From: an uncultured Alphaproteobacteria bacterium
GTDB lineage: Bacteria > Pseudomonadota > Alphaproteobacteria > Rhodobacterales > Rhodobacteraceae
Direction: 5' to 3'
DNA length: 64,000 nucleotides
Assembly: GCA_902562285.1 (NCBI GenBank)
Contig: CACESU010000001.1
Span: 96,941-160,940 of the forward strand
In this document: piece after piece, positions 40,689 through 50,851 of the stretch
Layout of the letters: the number at the start of each line of letters is the position of its first letter
Numbering within the stretch: the first letter of the stretch is position 1
The notes under the pieces: model-generated
What the model saw: the letters and a program-made list of their open reading frames with translations, nothing else
Told to the model about the DNA's origin: nothing
The model's database searches: none
Position numbers and translations under genes: made by a program

Positions 40689-41870
40689 TCATTTCATATA
40701 CTTTATTTCTGCAGTCCTCCGAAGTTCTAAATTTAGTCCTTCTGCTAGTTTTAGTAATTGATTCTCTAACATCTGTCCTTTAATCAACTTTATTGAATTA
40801 TCTGACAATATATATCTTCGGCTACAAAGTATAAGAAATGATGATTTTCCATCTGCATCTCTGAAAAAAATTTTTTCAGATGGTCTTAACTGGTTTAATG
40901 CATCATTAATGTTTTTATTTAATTTATTATTCCTAATTGGACCTTCAATTTTTTCCTTTTTTATCGAATTGCAATTATTTATTTTACTCTCGATTTTTGA
41001 TAATTTTGCATAAGTAATTTCAGATGGAGGAGTTTGATTTTTTTCAGTGTTCTTCCAAGAATTTAATTTAAAAATCATGATACTATTTGATGAAATTATA
41101 ATATTTGTATTTTCTCCACTTTTCAATTTTACTAGTATTTCTTTTAAGCCTTCCGGTAGTGAATTCAAAGATACATATCCTACCGATCCACCATCTTTGG
41201 AAGTAGCAGCCTTTGAAAATCTCTTTGCTAATTTTTCAAAACTATTGCCCCTACTAAGATCTTTAACAATTCTTTTACCTAGTTTAATACTATTTTCTTT
41301 ACCTCTGATAGAAAAAGGAATTATTATCTCAGATATATTCAATTGAGTAGGTATAGAAATAGATGCTTTGGGTCGAAAAAGTGAAAAATCAAAATCGTCA
41401 ATAGTCATTCTTGAATAATAGGTTTTATTAATTATATTTCGCATCAGAACATTTGCTTCTAAATAGGATCTAAGTTCATTTAATGAAGAACCAAATTTAT
41501 TTAAACTATGTCTCAATTTTTTTTTTGTTAATGATCTAGCTGCAATAAAATTATTAAAAACTTCTTCTACCTGGTTCGGAAGTGTATTTACACCAATAGC
41601 ATTTGCATGAAGTTTTTGTAACGTTTCATTAATAAGATTTTGTTGTGCAATCTTTTTTGCTTCTGATTTAGATGTCCCTAGAGCGACTAATAATTTTTTT
41701 CTTTCATTTACTTCATATTTTGAAATAAAAACATTGTTAACTTTTATAGCCGGTGAAAATTGTGAAGACTGAGCAAACTCTACTATAAGTAAAAAATTCA
41801 AAACTAAAAAACAAATAAATTTTATAAATTTATCCATTTCTATTCGATGCGAAATTAATCTACTAATCAT
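40689..41870 (-). CDS. surA: SurA-like periplasmic peptidyl-prolyl isomerase
   Basis: Chaperone for outer-membrane proteins, likely serving LptD. 393 residues: a signal peptide whose hydrophobic core is at about 17-31, an N-terminal SurA domain, and one parvulin domain at about 175-275 (SISIPTQLNISEIIIPF ... DGGSVGYVSLNSLPEGL). The ATG at 41870 has AAGGGA five bases upstream; a second ATG at 41837 would give a tighter signal peptide but lacks a site. Confidence 0.85.
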   Translation of the reverse strand: MISRLISHRIEMDKFIKFICFLVLNFLLIVEFAQSSQFSPAIKVNNVFISKYEVNERKKLLVALGTSKSEAKKIAQQNLINETLQKLHANAIGVNTLPNQVEEVFNNFIAARSLTKKKLRHSLNKFGSSLNELRSYLEANVLMRNIINKTYYSRMTIDDFDFSLFRPKASISIPTQLNISEIIIPFSIRGKENSIKLGKRIVKDLSRGNSFEKLAKRFSKAATSKDGGSVGYVSLNSLPEGLKEILVKLKSGENTNIIISSNSIMIFKLNSWKNTEKNQTPPSEITYAKLSKIESKINNCNSIKKEKIEGPIRNNKLNKNINDALNQLRPSEKIFFRDADGKSSFLILCSRRYILSDNSIKLIKGQMLENQLLKLAEGLNLELRRTAEIKYMK

Positions 41871-41892
41871 AATATCCCTTAAATTTAAAAAA

Positions 41893-43995
41893 TTACATCA
41901 TACTACAACTTCTGGAAGAACTACTACGCTTGCCAAAACCCCCTAAATCAAAACTCAATTCAATTCGGGTATCTTCAGGAAGTTTTTCAGAATTAGCAAA
42001 TCTTTTGCTAAAATTTATGGAAAAATCAACACACTCATTTTCAAAAGTCAAACCAGTAGTCGCACTTATTGGTTGATTATTTGCTACGTCATGTCTCATA
42101 TCAAAATTACTTTTCCAATTTTTATCTATTTTAGAAAGAAATGAGATAGAAAATTCAGTTAAGTTTTTCTTGTAATAGCTATTTTTATTTTTAGCTTCAT
42201 ACATCAAACTACTTGAAATTTTATTTTTTTTTCCATCCAAATTCATACTAGTTTCAGACTTTCTAAATTGGAAATTATTAGTTATGAGTGACGTATTTTT
42301 TAAGCTAAAATAGTTGTTGTAATGGAAAAAACTGGAAATCAAAAAATCAGAATTTTTCCCATTTAAACCTGTTGATTCTGGAAATTGGTTAATATTATTA
42401 AATCTAAAAATTTGACCTAACTCTGTTCCAAAATTTTTTCCGGTTATAGATTGATTTTCATATTTTATTCCTGTATTCAGCCATAAGCCATTTTCTTGCA
42501 TGTCTTTACCAGAAAATCTATTAATAGAAAAAAGACTTGTTGTATCCAAATCAATTTCTATACTGTCTTGGTTAAATTTTGTACTGGAGATCTTAGAAGG
42601 CGAATAATTAAGTTGCAGTTTTGGTGTTAAAAACTGTTTATTTTTAATTTTTTTTAAATTAATCAAAGGATAAGAAATTGTTGTTGATAATAATGGTTTT
42701 ATTTCTAAATAATTTGACCTTAGTTTTGTTCCTTCTTTTATATCATAAAAATGGTTTGAAACTTTACCTAGGTTCTCATAAATTAAACCATTCTTTTGGA
42801 TACCACTATATCTAAGTTCTGCAGTATGATCAATTCTAGTATATCTTTTATTTTTATCATATAAATTTAAAATTCCAAATCTATTTGAAACTATAGTGTT
42901 ATTAGTAAATAAATTACTGATACTTTTTTCGTGGTAATTTGGAAATATTATTGGTTCCTTACTAACTTGAGTTCTTAGTGACTGAAAATGAAAAGTTTCA
43001 AAATTTCTTTTTTTATTCTTTTCAAATTGTTTGATTGCTATGTAATTTGCAACATAATCATTTATTTCATGATCATAGGATATAAGCGATTGCTTTTTAT
43101 CAAACAATGTAAAATCATATGAAAGATTAACATTCTCATAGTATTTCTTTTCTCCCTTTAAATTCAAAACTCCATTAACTCTTTTATTACTTATACTAGA
43201 TCCAAAAGTTGATTTTATGTTGACATTCTCATTGCTTAATTTGGATCTATACTCGGTTTCAAATAGAACTGTTTGATTAGTTTTAAATAAAGACACCGTC
43301 AAATCTGAATTATTATTTATGACAATGAAGTATGGTTGTTTAATCCCATACCCATATATATCAGAGCTTATAATTGAGGGTGTTAATAATCCAGAGGCTC
43401 TTTTAATTCCTGGCTCTGGTGTTTTCAAGTATGGAGTATAAAAAACTGGTATACCACCTATTTCCAGCAACGCATTTTTAAATAATAAAGTTCTATTTTC
43501 TTGATCATGAACTATTGACTCAGATTTGATATTCCATAAAGGTGGTGAGCTATTTTTAGAGCATATTTTACAAGATGTTCCCATTGAATTTATAAATTGA
43601 GTTTTGTCTCCAGAATCATATTTAATTTCATCTGATGTAATTCTGAATTGATTTTCGAATAGTGCTTGTACTCCTCTACTTAATATTTGTTTTAAATCCT
43701 TTGATACTAAAGAATAATCTGCAGTTATTGTTATTTTATTTTGATCAATAATTTTTATAGGCCCATAAACATGAACTGAGGAACTGGAATTATTATAGAT
43801 TATTTTTTTTGCACTAAGTATTTTTTTATCAGAAAAAATTTTCACATTGCCTTGGGCAATTATTTTATCATTTTCGTCCGAAATAAAAATTTTATCAGCA
43901 ATCAAATTAAAATCATTACTTGCAACTAACAAATTATGGGAAGATAAAATAAATATTAGAGAAGGTATAAGTGATATATATTTGAAAAATTTCAA
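41893..43995 (-). CDS. lptD: LPS-assembly protein LptD
   Basis: Outer-membrane beta-barrel that inserts LPS, 700 residues. A signal peptide (about 1-25) is followed by an OstA/LptA-like domain (about 30-140, AQGNVKIFSDKKILSAKKI) and the barrel with family motif GGIPVFYTPYLKTP near 177. Cys residues at the end of the periplasmic domain (TSCKICS) and near the C-terminus (ECVDF, SRSCSMM) could form the known inter-domain disulfides. TTG start; five bases after lptG. Confidence 0.92.
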   Translation of the reverse strand: MKFFKYISLIPSLIFILSSHNLLVASNDFNLIADKIFISDENDKIIAQGNVKIFSDKKILSAKKIIYNNSSSSVHVYGPIKIIDQNKITITADYSLVSKDLKQILSRGVQALFENQFRITSDEIKYDSGDKTQFINSMGTSCKICSKNSSPPLWNIKSESIVHDQENRTLLFKNALLEIGGIPVFYTPYLKTPEPGIKRASGLLTPSIISSDIYGYGIKQPYFIVINNNSDLTVSLFKTNQTVLFETEYRSKLSNENVNIKSTFGSSISNKRVNGVLNLKGEKKYYENVNLSYDFTLFDKKQSLISYDHEINDYVANYIAIKQFEKNKKRNFETFHFQSLRTQVSKEPIIFPNYHEKSISNLFTNNTIVSNRFGILNLYDKNKRYTRIDHTAELRYSGIQKNGLIYENLGKVSNHFYDIKEGTKLRSNYLEIKPLLSTTISYPLINLKKIKNKQFLTPKLQLNYSPSKISSTKFNQDSIEIDLDTTSLFSINRFSGKDMQENGLWLNTGIKYENQSITGKNFGTELGQIFRFNNINQFPESTGLNGKNSDFLISSFFHYNNYFSLKNTSLITNNFQFRKSETSMNLDGKKNKISSSLMYEAKNKNSYYKKNLTEFSISFLSKIDKNWKSNFDMRHDVANNQPISATTGLTFENECVDFSINFSKRFANSEKLPEDTRIELSFDLGGFGKRSSSSRSCSMM

Positions 43996-44000
43996 AACAA

Positions 44001-45104
44001 TTAACCATCCTCAAGGTGAAGCAGTAAGCCAAGTGAAACAAGAATCCCGATTGTTGGAGGACCGTAAGCTGCTAATAAAATTGGGATTTGCTGAGCTTCT
44101 CCTAATGTTATAGCTATTCTTTCTAATGAAAATAGTACAAACCCTACTAAAACAGATATTAAAATTAACAAACCAGCTTGGTTAAATCTATTATATCTCA
44201 TTGCAAATGTTGCTCCTATTAACATCATTGCGATCAAGAATAGTGGTCGTGATAATTCATTTTGATAAAATAATTTATGCCGAGTTGCTGAAAACCCTGA
44301 GATTTCAAGTTTTTTTATAAAATCAGGTATCGACCAAAAATTAATTGATCTGGGGTCCGAAAAGCTATTTAAGATTTGATCTTGTGATAAGTTTGTACTC
44401 AAAGATAATTTACTTATTTCTTCATACTCAAAATCTGAAATTAGGTCTTTTTGTGGTGCATATTTCCAGACACCTACCTTTTTCAGTTCCCAGTGTTTGT
44501 TACTAATGCTACCTCTTTCAGCATTTATTCTTTTTTTTAAGTTATCTTCTCCATCAAATTCGAATAATGTTAAATCAAATAACTCTGTACCACTAGCATT
44601 TGTCCTGTTGGATTGTATAACAATTTGTTTATCTTTATCAGCCTCTCTTAACCAAATACCATCGGAACTTACTGACAAAAAACTTTTTTGTTTTATCCCT
44701 AATTCTTCAAGTAAGTCTTCAGAAGATTTTATAGAAACAGAAACCAAAGGATTTCCTATAGTAGTGCCCAATATACCAATAATAACAGTTATTACTATTG
44801 GAAAAAAGAGTATTCTTAATGCTGATCTACCAGAACTCCTGGTAATAATCAATTCGTTACTTCTAGTGAGGCTTAAAAAACAAGTTAAGCTTCCCAACAT
44901 TACTATAAGTGGTAATGTTTCTATTATATGTATAGGAGATCTAATAACTGCATTTTTTAAACCTAGAATAAAGCTGTGACCTTGCGATGACATGCTGATA
45001 AGCTGATCTGATCCATCCACCAGTAAAATCAAAAAAAATAAAGATAGAAAAGACCAGAAAAAATGGGATAGATACTTTAATCCTATATAATATGATAATA
45101 TCAT
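44001..45104 (-). CDS. lptG: LPS export ABC permease LptG
   Basis: Inner-membrane permease of the LptB2FG LPS extractor. 367 residues, six helices (three near each end) around a periplasmic beta-jellyroll; LTRSNELIITRSSGRSALRI near 78-97 is the coupling region shared by LptF/G. Directly downstream of lptF. Confidence 0.92.
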   Translation of the reverse strand: MILSYYIGLKYLSHFFWSFLSLFFLILLVDGSDQLISMSSQGHSFILGLKNAVIRSPIHIIETLPLIVMLGSLTCFLSLTRSNELIITRSSGRSALRILFFPIVITVIIGILGTTIGNPLVSVSIKSSEDLLEELGIKQKSFLSVSSDGIWLREADKDKQIVIQSNRTNASGTELFDLTLFEFDGEDNLKKRINAERGSISNKHWELKKVGVWKYAPQKDLISDFEYEEISKLSLSTNLSQDQILNSFSDPRSINFWSIPDFIKKLEISGFSATRHKLFYQNELSRPLFLIAMMLIGATFAMRYNRFNQAGLLILISVLVGFVLFSLERIAITLGEAQQIPILLAAYGPPTIGILVSLGLLLHLEDG

Positions 45105-45113
45105 AAATTTACT

Positions 45114-46229
45114 TTAATTTTTTTTAATAAAAAAACCAGAAAGGGTGACATTTGAAATTATTATAACCAAAGAAACTAAGATACAAGAAATTGAAGGTAA
45201 ATATAAAATCCAAAAAAAACTAGTATCTTTGATAACCAATGTTCTTAATGCAGAAATTAATGACTGTATAAAAATTGCAGAAGTAATCGCAAAAATAATT
45301 GTTTTAAAATAACTTTTTTTATTAAGACCACTTATAGAAAAAAAACTCAAAGCAAGTAGAGTTAAAGCTAAAGCGCTTAGTGGGGTAGCTAATTTGGTAT
45401 GTGCTTCACTTATAAATTCACTAGCTTTGTAAATATTATCTTTCCCATAATAGGTAGGGTTTAAAATTATTCTCAGAGGAAATATTTCAACAGGTGAAAT
45501 ATCTTTTCGTGGACCAACTGGAAGGAAATTATTTAATTCAAAACCCATTCTTTTAAATTTTAAAGTAGTAAGTGCGGTATTAGTTGAATCCAAAACTTGA
45601 AGTAACCCATTTTGCATTACCAGCATCAAACCACTATCTGTTCTTGTCATTATAGCCTCTTTCGCTGAATAAGTAACTTTATTACTTTTTTGTCTTGCAT
45701 CAGTTATAAATATACCTCTTATATCACCATTATTGCTCGATTCCCTAATGTAAATTGTAACTCCCTTGATTGGGTGAAAAAATTGCTGGTCTTTAATTAG
45801 GCGATTAGAAAATTCTTCACGTATGTTATGGAGGTCAGTCCTCAATTTATTTTGGCTTAAAGGCACTAAATACAAAGACAAAAAATATAATATTGAACAA
45901 ACAAATCCTCCAAATATTAGTACAGGAAAAACAATTCTTAAATTTGATAAACCTGCATTTGCAAAAATTAAAAGTTCTGATTCTGAAATAAGTTTATGGA
46001 GAGCATATATAGTAGAAGCGAATGCTGAAATTGGTAAAACTATAAGCATAACCTGAGGAAATATTAGCATTGAAATTTTTATGAATACTAAACCAGATTG
46101 GCCATTGGAGATTACATCATCCAACCTTGGCATTGACTGAACAAGCCATAAAATTCCTACTAAAACAAACGAAAAAAATATAAAAGGTTTTGTCTGTTGG
46201 TTAAATATATATTTATCAAATGTATTCAA
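45114..46229 (-). CDS. lptF: LPS export ABC permease LptF
   Basis: Partner permease of LptG, 371 residues with the same six-helix plus jellyroll layout. LISESELLIFANAGLSNLRI near 85-104 is the coupling region and PLSALALTLLALSFF near 280 the fourth helix. TTG start with GTGGA upstream. First gene of the minus-strand LPS transport operon. Confidence 0.92.
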   Translation of the reverse strand: MNTFDKYIFNQQTKPFIFFSFVLVGILWLVQSMPRLDDVISNGQSGLVFIKISMLIFPQVMLIVLPISAFASTIYALHKLISESELLIFANAGLSNLRIVFPVLIFGGFVCSILYFLSLYLVPLSQNKLRTDLHNIREEFSNRLIKDQQFFHPIKGVTIYIRESSNNGDIRGIFITDARQKSNKVTYSAKEAIMTRTDSGLMLVMQNGLLQVLDSTNTALTTLKFKRMGFELNNFLPVGPRKDISPVEIFPLRIILNPTYYGKDNIYKASEFISEAHTKLATPLSALALTLLALSFFSISGLNKKSYFKTIIFAITSAIFIQSLISALRTLVIKDTSFFWILYLPSISCILVSLVIIISNVTLSGFFIKKN

Positions 46230-46398
46230 AAAAATTCCACTTCAATCGATTTATAATATTTATTGGAAATAAATAATTTATTCAATTAATTCGATATCTT
46301 TCATTTGACTTTAATGATCTTACAATTTAATCATTATTAAATTTCTTTTTTAGAATTGGAAGATCAAATTTGCTAAATTATTTTCTAGGAGCTCAAAA

Positions 46399-46821
46399 AT
46401 GGCAATTCAAAGAACATTATCAATTATTAAACCAGATGCAACTAGAAGAAACCTTACTGGAGCAATAAATCTAAAGCTAGAAAAAGCTGGATTACGAATT
46501 ATAGCTCAAAAAAGAATAAAATTAACTAAAGAACAAGCTGGTATTTTCTATTTAGTACACAAAGAAAGGCCGTTTTATGATGAATTATGTAGTTTTATGG
46601 CTTCTGAACCCATTGTAGTTCAAGTATTGGAAGGTGCTGATGCTATTGTTTTGAATAGAAAAGTTATGGGTGCAACTAATCCTGTTGAAGCTGAAGAAGG
46701 TACTATAAGAAAAGAATTTGCTCTTTCTATTGGAGAAAATTCTGTTCATGGTTCTGATGGAGAAACAACAGCTGCTTTTGAAATCAGTTATTTTTTTTCT
46801 GGTTTGGAAATGACAGGGTAA
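46399..46821 (+). CDS. ndk: nucleoside diphosphate kinase
   Basis: Transfers the terminal phosphate among nucleoside triphosphates. 140 residues; catalytic His117 in [10 protein letters not shown]-terminal [15 protein letters not shown] lies eight bases before the ATG. Its last 34 bases overlap the 3' end of convergent purN. Confidence 0.96.
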   Translation: MAIQRTLSIIKPDATRRNLTGAINLKLEKAGLRIIAQKRIKLTKEQAGIFYLVHKERPFYDELCSFMASEPIVVQVLEGADAIVLNRKVMGATNPVEAEEGTIRKEFALSIGENSVHGSDGETTAAFEISYFFSGLEMTG

Positions 46822-47432
46822 TTTTCCTGAATTATAGTATTTTTACCTATTAGTACATTTCTTATTACTTTTGTATATAATTTGTGTTCTTTATTAATAA
46901 GTTTTTTTGCAAGAGTCTTAGGAGTATCCTCCTTTGATATATTTATTGTTACTTGACCCAAAATTTTACCTGAATCTAGTTCTGAATTAACAATGTGAAC
47001 AGTTGCACCATGAGTTTTAATTTTTTTTTCTAAAATTCTTTTATGTGTATGTAAACCTTTAATTGAAGGTAAAATAGAAGGATGAATATTTAAGATTATA
47101 CCTTTATAGTTTTTTATAAAATTTTTACTCAATATTTTCATAAATCCAGCTAAACAAATAAGTTCGATTTTTTCTTTTATTAAAAGATTGAGAAGTTTTT
47201 TTTCAAAAATTTCTTTATTATGATTTTTATCAATAGGAAAAACAAAAGTTTTTATACCATGGTTTTTTGCTTTTATTATACCTAAGGCATTTGGATTATT
47301 GGATAAAACAAATTTTACAATACCTGGATACCTTATTGTTTTGCTATCTTTTATAATAGCTTCCATATTGGTGCCTACCCCAGATATCAGAATAGCTATT
47401 TTTTTTTTAAATGGCTTAATTTTGGTTTTCAA
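46788..47432 (-). CDS. purN: phosphoribosylglycinamide formyltransferase
   Basis: Third step of purine synthesis, using 10-formyl-THF. 214 residues with [14 protein letters not shown] near 11, catalytic Asn/His in [11 protein letters not shown] and Asp in [13 protein letters not shown] start in a TTGA overlap with the purM stop. The coding end reads into ndk on the opposite strand. Confidence 0.94.
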   Translation of the reverse strand: MKTKIKPFKKKIAILISGVGTNMEAIIKDSKTIRYPGIVKFVLSNNPNALGIIKAKNHGIKTFVFPIDKNHNKEIFEKKLLNLLIKEKIELICLAGFMKILSKNFIKNYKGIILNIHPSILPSIKGLHTHKRILEKKIKTHGATVHIVNSELDSGKILGQVTINISKEDTPKTLAKKLINKEHKLYTKVIRNVLIGKNTIIQENYPVISKPEKK

Positions 47433-48460
47433 ATTAAATGCCCTTGATATGAATTTTTCTTGTTTTTTTTAACTTCCCCAATTATATAGAAGGTTTCTCC
47501 TATTTCATGTAAATGGGCAGAAAAACTTTTAAGATTATTTTTTGGAACAACGCATATCATACCTATCCCGCAATTGAATGTTTTAAGTGCTTCTTGTTCA
47601 GTCATTTCTGATTTTTCAATAATCCAAGACATGAATTTTGGTAGTTTCCATAGATCCAAATCTATTTTAAAAGAAAGTTGATTTGGTAATATACGAGGTA
47701 GATTTTCAGTAATTCCACCTCCAGTTATGTGGCTAAGGCCATTTATTACTTTGTTGGAAATTAATGGAGCTAGCGCTCTCTGATATATTTTTGTAGGAAT
47801 TAAAAGCTCGTCTTTTATTGTATTATTTTTATCAATAGGATTAGGGGATTCATAATTAAGATTTTCATTTTTTATTACTTTTCTTATAAGAGAATAGCCA
47901 TTTGAATGGAAGCCAGTAGATGGTAATCCGATTAGTAAATCATTATCATTTATTCTTCTAGGAAGATTTTTACCCCTTTCCAATGCACCTACGGCAAATC
48001 CTGCTAGATCAAAATCATTATTATTATATAAATCTGGCATTTCCGCTGTTTTTCCTCCCAAAAGTACACACTCAGCTTGTTTGCATCCTTCAATAATACC
48101 ATCAATTATTTTAACTGATCTAGATATTTTCAATTTTGATGTTGCAAAGTAATCAAGGAAAAACAATGGTTTAGCTCCTTCGCAAATAAGGTCATTTACA
48201 CACATGGCAACCAAGTCTATTCCAATAGTATTTATAATCTCGGTTTCTATGGCTACTTTTAGTTTCGTTCCAACTCCATCAGTAGCCGAAATAAGTATAG
48301 GATCTATAAACCCAGCTTTTTTGAGATCAAAAGCTCCTCCAAAACTTCCCATATTCCCAACAACACCTGGAATATTCGTCTTTTTGGCTTTAGGTTTAAT
48401 TAAGGAAACAAAATCATTTCCTTTATTAATATCGACTCCAGCTTCTTTATACTTAGACAT
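47429..48460 (-). CDS. purM: phosphoribosylformylglycinamidine cyclo-ligase
   Basis: AIR synthetase, fifth step of purine synthesis. 343 residues: SATDGVGTKLKVA near 57, family segments LICEGAKPLFFLDYFA and LLGGKTAEMPD, and GLSHITGGGITENLPRILP near 235. Forms an operon with purN. Confidence 0.96.
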   Translation of the reverse strand: MSKYKEAGVDINKGNDFVSLIKPKAKKTNIPGVVGNMGSFGGAFDLKKAGFIDPILISATDGVGTKLKVAIETEIINTIGIDLVAMCVNDLICEGAKPLFFLDYFATSKLKISRSVKIIDGIIEGCKQAECVLLGGKTAEMPDLYNNNDFDLAGFAVGALERGKNLPRRINDNDLLIGLPSTGFHSNGYSLIRKVIKNENLNYESPNPIDKNNTIKDELLIPTKIYQRALAPLISNKVINGLSHITGGGITENLPRILPNQLSFKIDLDLWKLPKFMSWIIEKSEMTEQEALKTFNCGIGMICVVPKNNLKSFSAHLHEIGETFYIIGEVKKNKKNSYQGHLI

Positions 48461-48549
48461 ATTTTAATTATTAATTAACGTTTTAAACTTTCTTCTATCT
48501 TAAATATTATAGAAATAGAAATTAATTATTTAAATTTTTAATTAAAAAT

Positions 48550-48578
48550 TTGCAGAATTTTTTTCTTTCCTTTATATC
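48550..48578 (+). promoter_or_regulatory. possible promoter of tRNA-Met
   Basis: TTGCAG (48550-48555), 17 bases, TATATC (48573-48578), 37 bases before the tRNA. Weak match in AT-rich DNA. Confidence 0.3.
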
Positions 48579-48615
48579 ATTTTACAGATGTGTCTATCTT
48601 AGATTCTAAAAATTA

Positions 48616-48692
48616 GGGCGAGTAGCTCAGTTGGTTAGAGCAGAGCGCTCATAACGCTTTGGTCGCAGGTTCGAGTCCTGCCTCGCCTACCA
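48616..48692 (+). tRNA. tRNA with CAT anticodon (probably elongator Met)
   Basis: 77 nt with CCA. The acceptor GGGCGAG pairs with CTCGCCT (G1-T72 wobble); the anticodon stem GAGCG/CGCTT has loop CTCATAA with CAT at 48650-48652; the T-arm is GCAGG-TTCGAGT-CCTGC. The first-pair wobble and CTACCA end resemble alphaproteobacterial elongator tRNA-Met; it lacks initiator features (three G-C pairs under the anticodon). A lysidine-modified tRNA-Ile2 cannot be fully excluded. Confidence 0.93.
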
Positions 48693-48800
48693 TACTAATC
48701 AAAGTTATAAAAAACTAGATAGTTTCTTTTCGCTTGTTACATTTTTTTCAAGTACTTGATACTATGCCAAAATTATGAATTTAACTTTAAAGGGGTGCTT

Positions 48801-49586
48801 ATGGATCAAAATAATTTTTTTCTTTCTGGTCAAACAGCAGTGGTAACTGGAGGAGCAAGCGGCATAGGTTTAGCTACTGTTCAAATGCTCAGTAGTGTAG
48901 GTGCCAATGTAATTATAGCTGATATTAACAAAAAAAAAGGTTCTGATATATCAGATCAATTTAGGTTAAATGGTAAGAAAGTAGATTATATTTATTGTGA
49001 TGTAAGTTCGGAGAAGTCAATTTTAGAATTTGTTGAAGTAATTACCAAAAGTTACACTGCAATTAAAATACTAATGAATTTTGCTGGTATTGGTTTAGAA
49101 AAAAAATTTATAGATACAACCATGGACGATTGGAATAAGATTATTTCGGTAAATCTTACAGGATCTTTTCTTATAACAAAAGAAATTTCAAAGATAATGA
49201 TTTCTCAGAAATATGGTAGAATATTAAATGTTTCTTCAGTCGCTGGTTTAAGAGGTGGTACAGGCAGGTCTGCCTATGGTGCTTCTAAAGGGGGTGTAAT
49301 TGCTTTAACTAAGGTTCTTGCCATAGAGTTGTCACCCTACAATATAACAGTAAATACATTATGTCCTGGAGCGATTGAAACAGAATTAGTTAAAAATATG
49401 CATGATAAAGAGACCAGGAGAGCTTTCCTAGAGCAAATCCCACAGAAAAGATATGGTTTCCCCGAAGAAGTTGCATCAGCAGCATTATTTTTTACATTAC
49501 CAGGTTCTTCATATATTAATGGCACTGTTTTTCCAATCGATGGAGGATTTAGTTCTAGTGGAATAATTAAAAATGAATTTCTATAG
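48801..49586 (+). CDS. SDR-family NAD(P)-dependent oxidoreductase
   Basis: Classical short-chain dehydrogenase, 261 residues. Cofactor loop TGGASGIGLATVQML, MNFAGIG, Ser in NVSSVAGLRGG, catalytic YGASK, and PIDGGFSSSG at the end. This resembles FabG-like reductases but the substrate is unknown. The ATG at 48801 has AAAGGGG upstream; the frame opens earlier without a site. Unlike the SDR at 26716, the active-site Tyr and Lys are intact. Confidence 0.85.
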   Translation: MDQNNFFLSGQTAVVTGGASGIGLATVQMLSSVGANVIIADINKKKGSDISDQFRLNGKKVDYIYCDVSSEKSILEFVEVITKSYTAIKILMNFAGIGLEKKFIDTTMDDWNKIISVNLTGSFLITKEISKIMISQKYGRILNVSSVAGLRGGTGRSAYGASKGGVIALTKVLAIELSPYNITVNTLCPGAIETELVKNMHDKETRRAFLEQIPQKRYGFPEEVASAALFFTLPGSSYINGTVFPIDGGFSSSGIIKNEFL

Positions 49587-49615
49587 TTTATAACCCCTTT
49601 ATTATAAAAATTTTT
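49587..49615 (+). terminator. possible terminator after SDR gene
   Basis: TTTATAA (49587-49593) and TTATAAA (49602-49608) with an 8-base loop, then AATTTTT. It begins immediately after the stop codon. The stem is weak A-T only. Confidence 0.33.
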
Positions 49616-49667
49616 AGATATATATACTGAAAATAAATTTATAGTTTTCATTAAATAAAAATTGAAT

Positions 49668-50810
49668 ATGAATAAAACTTCTTCTCGTCGATTTGTTTTT
49701 CTGTTTTTCTTTTTGTATTCTTTTACATTTGGGATGATATTTCCACGAATAAGCGATTTGCAAATACAAATGGATATTGGAGAAAGCTATTTAGGGCTTG
49801 CACTTTGTGGCCTACCAATTGGAGTTCAGATAGCATTATTATTATCAGATAAAATTTTATCAATTTTAAATTTTAATTTGGCAGTCTCATTAAGTATTTC
49901 AGTACTTGGGTTTTTCTTATTTTTGGCATCTTTTAGTTTAGATCCCATTAGCTTTTTCACATTTCTGTTTTTTGCAGGATTCGCAGTTGGTATAGTGGAG
50001 GTAGCAGTAAATATTGAGGCTGATAGAGTTGAATATAAATTCAAAAAGAGAATTATGAATAGGAGCCACTCTTTTTGGAGTTTAGGTTTTTTTTCTGCAG
50101 GGTTATTAGGTGCTATTTTTTCACAACTAAAAATCAGCCCAACACTCCATTTTTTATTTTGTTCTATTTTAGCTGTATCATTAGTATGTTTTTTTTCTAC
50201 AAAATATATTTATGCACCTAGTCGTCCAACATTAATAAAAAAATCTTCTCTTTTTGTCGTGCCTTCAAAGAAGGTGCTAGCACTTGTGTTTTTTACTTTA
50301 TCAGCAATGCTAATAGAAGGTGCTGGAATTGACTGGTCTGTTATTTTCATGAGAGATATATTTAACACACCCCCTTTTATAAATGGGATGGCTCTTTTTT
50401 TAGGTGCAGCTTCACAATTTTTAGTAAGATTTTATGCAGATAATATAGTAGAAAAATTTGGTAGTATGAATGTTGCAAGATTATCTATAATGGCAATGTT
50501 TATAGGATTAATTTTTGTTTCTTTTTCAAATTCTTCATATTTAGCATTATTTGGATTCTTTATTATGGGTGGTGGCACTGCAGTATTATTCCCACTAGCT
50601 GTCTCTGCAGCAGCAAAATTAAAAGATAAATCTGCTGCGGCCAATGTCGCATCGCTCGCACAGATTTCCTTTGTAGTTTTTTTAATTGGTCCACCATTTT
50701 TAGGGTATATAGCAGAACACTATGGGATAAAAATTTCTTTTATGGTTTGTTTTCCACTTCTTTTTGTAAGTTGGAGGTTCATATCCTCTCTTGATAAAAA
50801 AAGAAATTAA
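49668..50810 (+). CDS. MFS transporter
   Basis: Major facilitator permease of about 380 residues with 12 predicted helices and the usual two halves. The N-terminal half has the GLALCGLPIGVQIALLLSD region, and IEADRVEYKFKKRIMNRSHSFWSLGF marks the cytoplasmic loop. It resembles small alphaproteobacterial MFS proteins of unknown substrate. ATG at 49668; a TTG six bases earlier is possible. Confidence 0.82.
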   Translation: MNKTSSRRFVFLFFFLYSFTFGMIFPRISDLQIQMDIGESYLGLALCGLPIGVQIALLLSDKILSILNFNLAVSLSISVLGFFLFLASFSLDPISFFTFLFFAGFAVGIVEVAVNIEADRVEYKFKKRIMNRSHSFWSLGFFSAGLLGAIFSQLKISPTLHFLFCSILAVSLVCFFSTKYIYAPSRPTLIKKSSLFVVPSKKVLALVFFTLSAMLIEGAGIDWSVIFMRDIFNTPPFINGMALFLGAASQFLVRFYADNIVEKFGSMNVARLSIMAMFIGLIFVSFSNSSYLALFGFFIMGGGTAVLFPLAVSAAAKLKDKSAAANVASLAQISFVVFLIGPPFLGYIAEHYGIKISFMVCFPLLFVSWRFISSLDKKRN

Positions 50811-50812
50811 AA

Positions 50813-50845
50813 TATATAATTAAGGTTATATACTTATTTTTTTTT
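50813..50845 (+). terminator. possible intrinsic terminator between MFS gene and nth
   Basis: TATATAA (50813-50819), loop TTAAGG, TTATATA (50826-50832), then CTTA and nine T (50837-50845). It also ends seven bases before the nth start codon. Confidence 0.38.
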
Positions 50846-50851
50846 CAATTT

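Noticed and set aside
44497..44979. 160-codon open frame on the plus strand
   Set aside because: Antisense to lptG; Ser/Leu/Ile-rich with no domain text.
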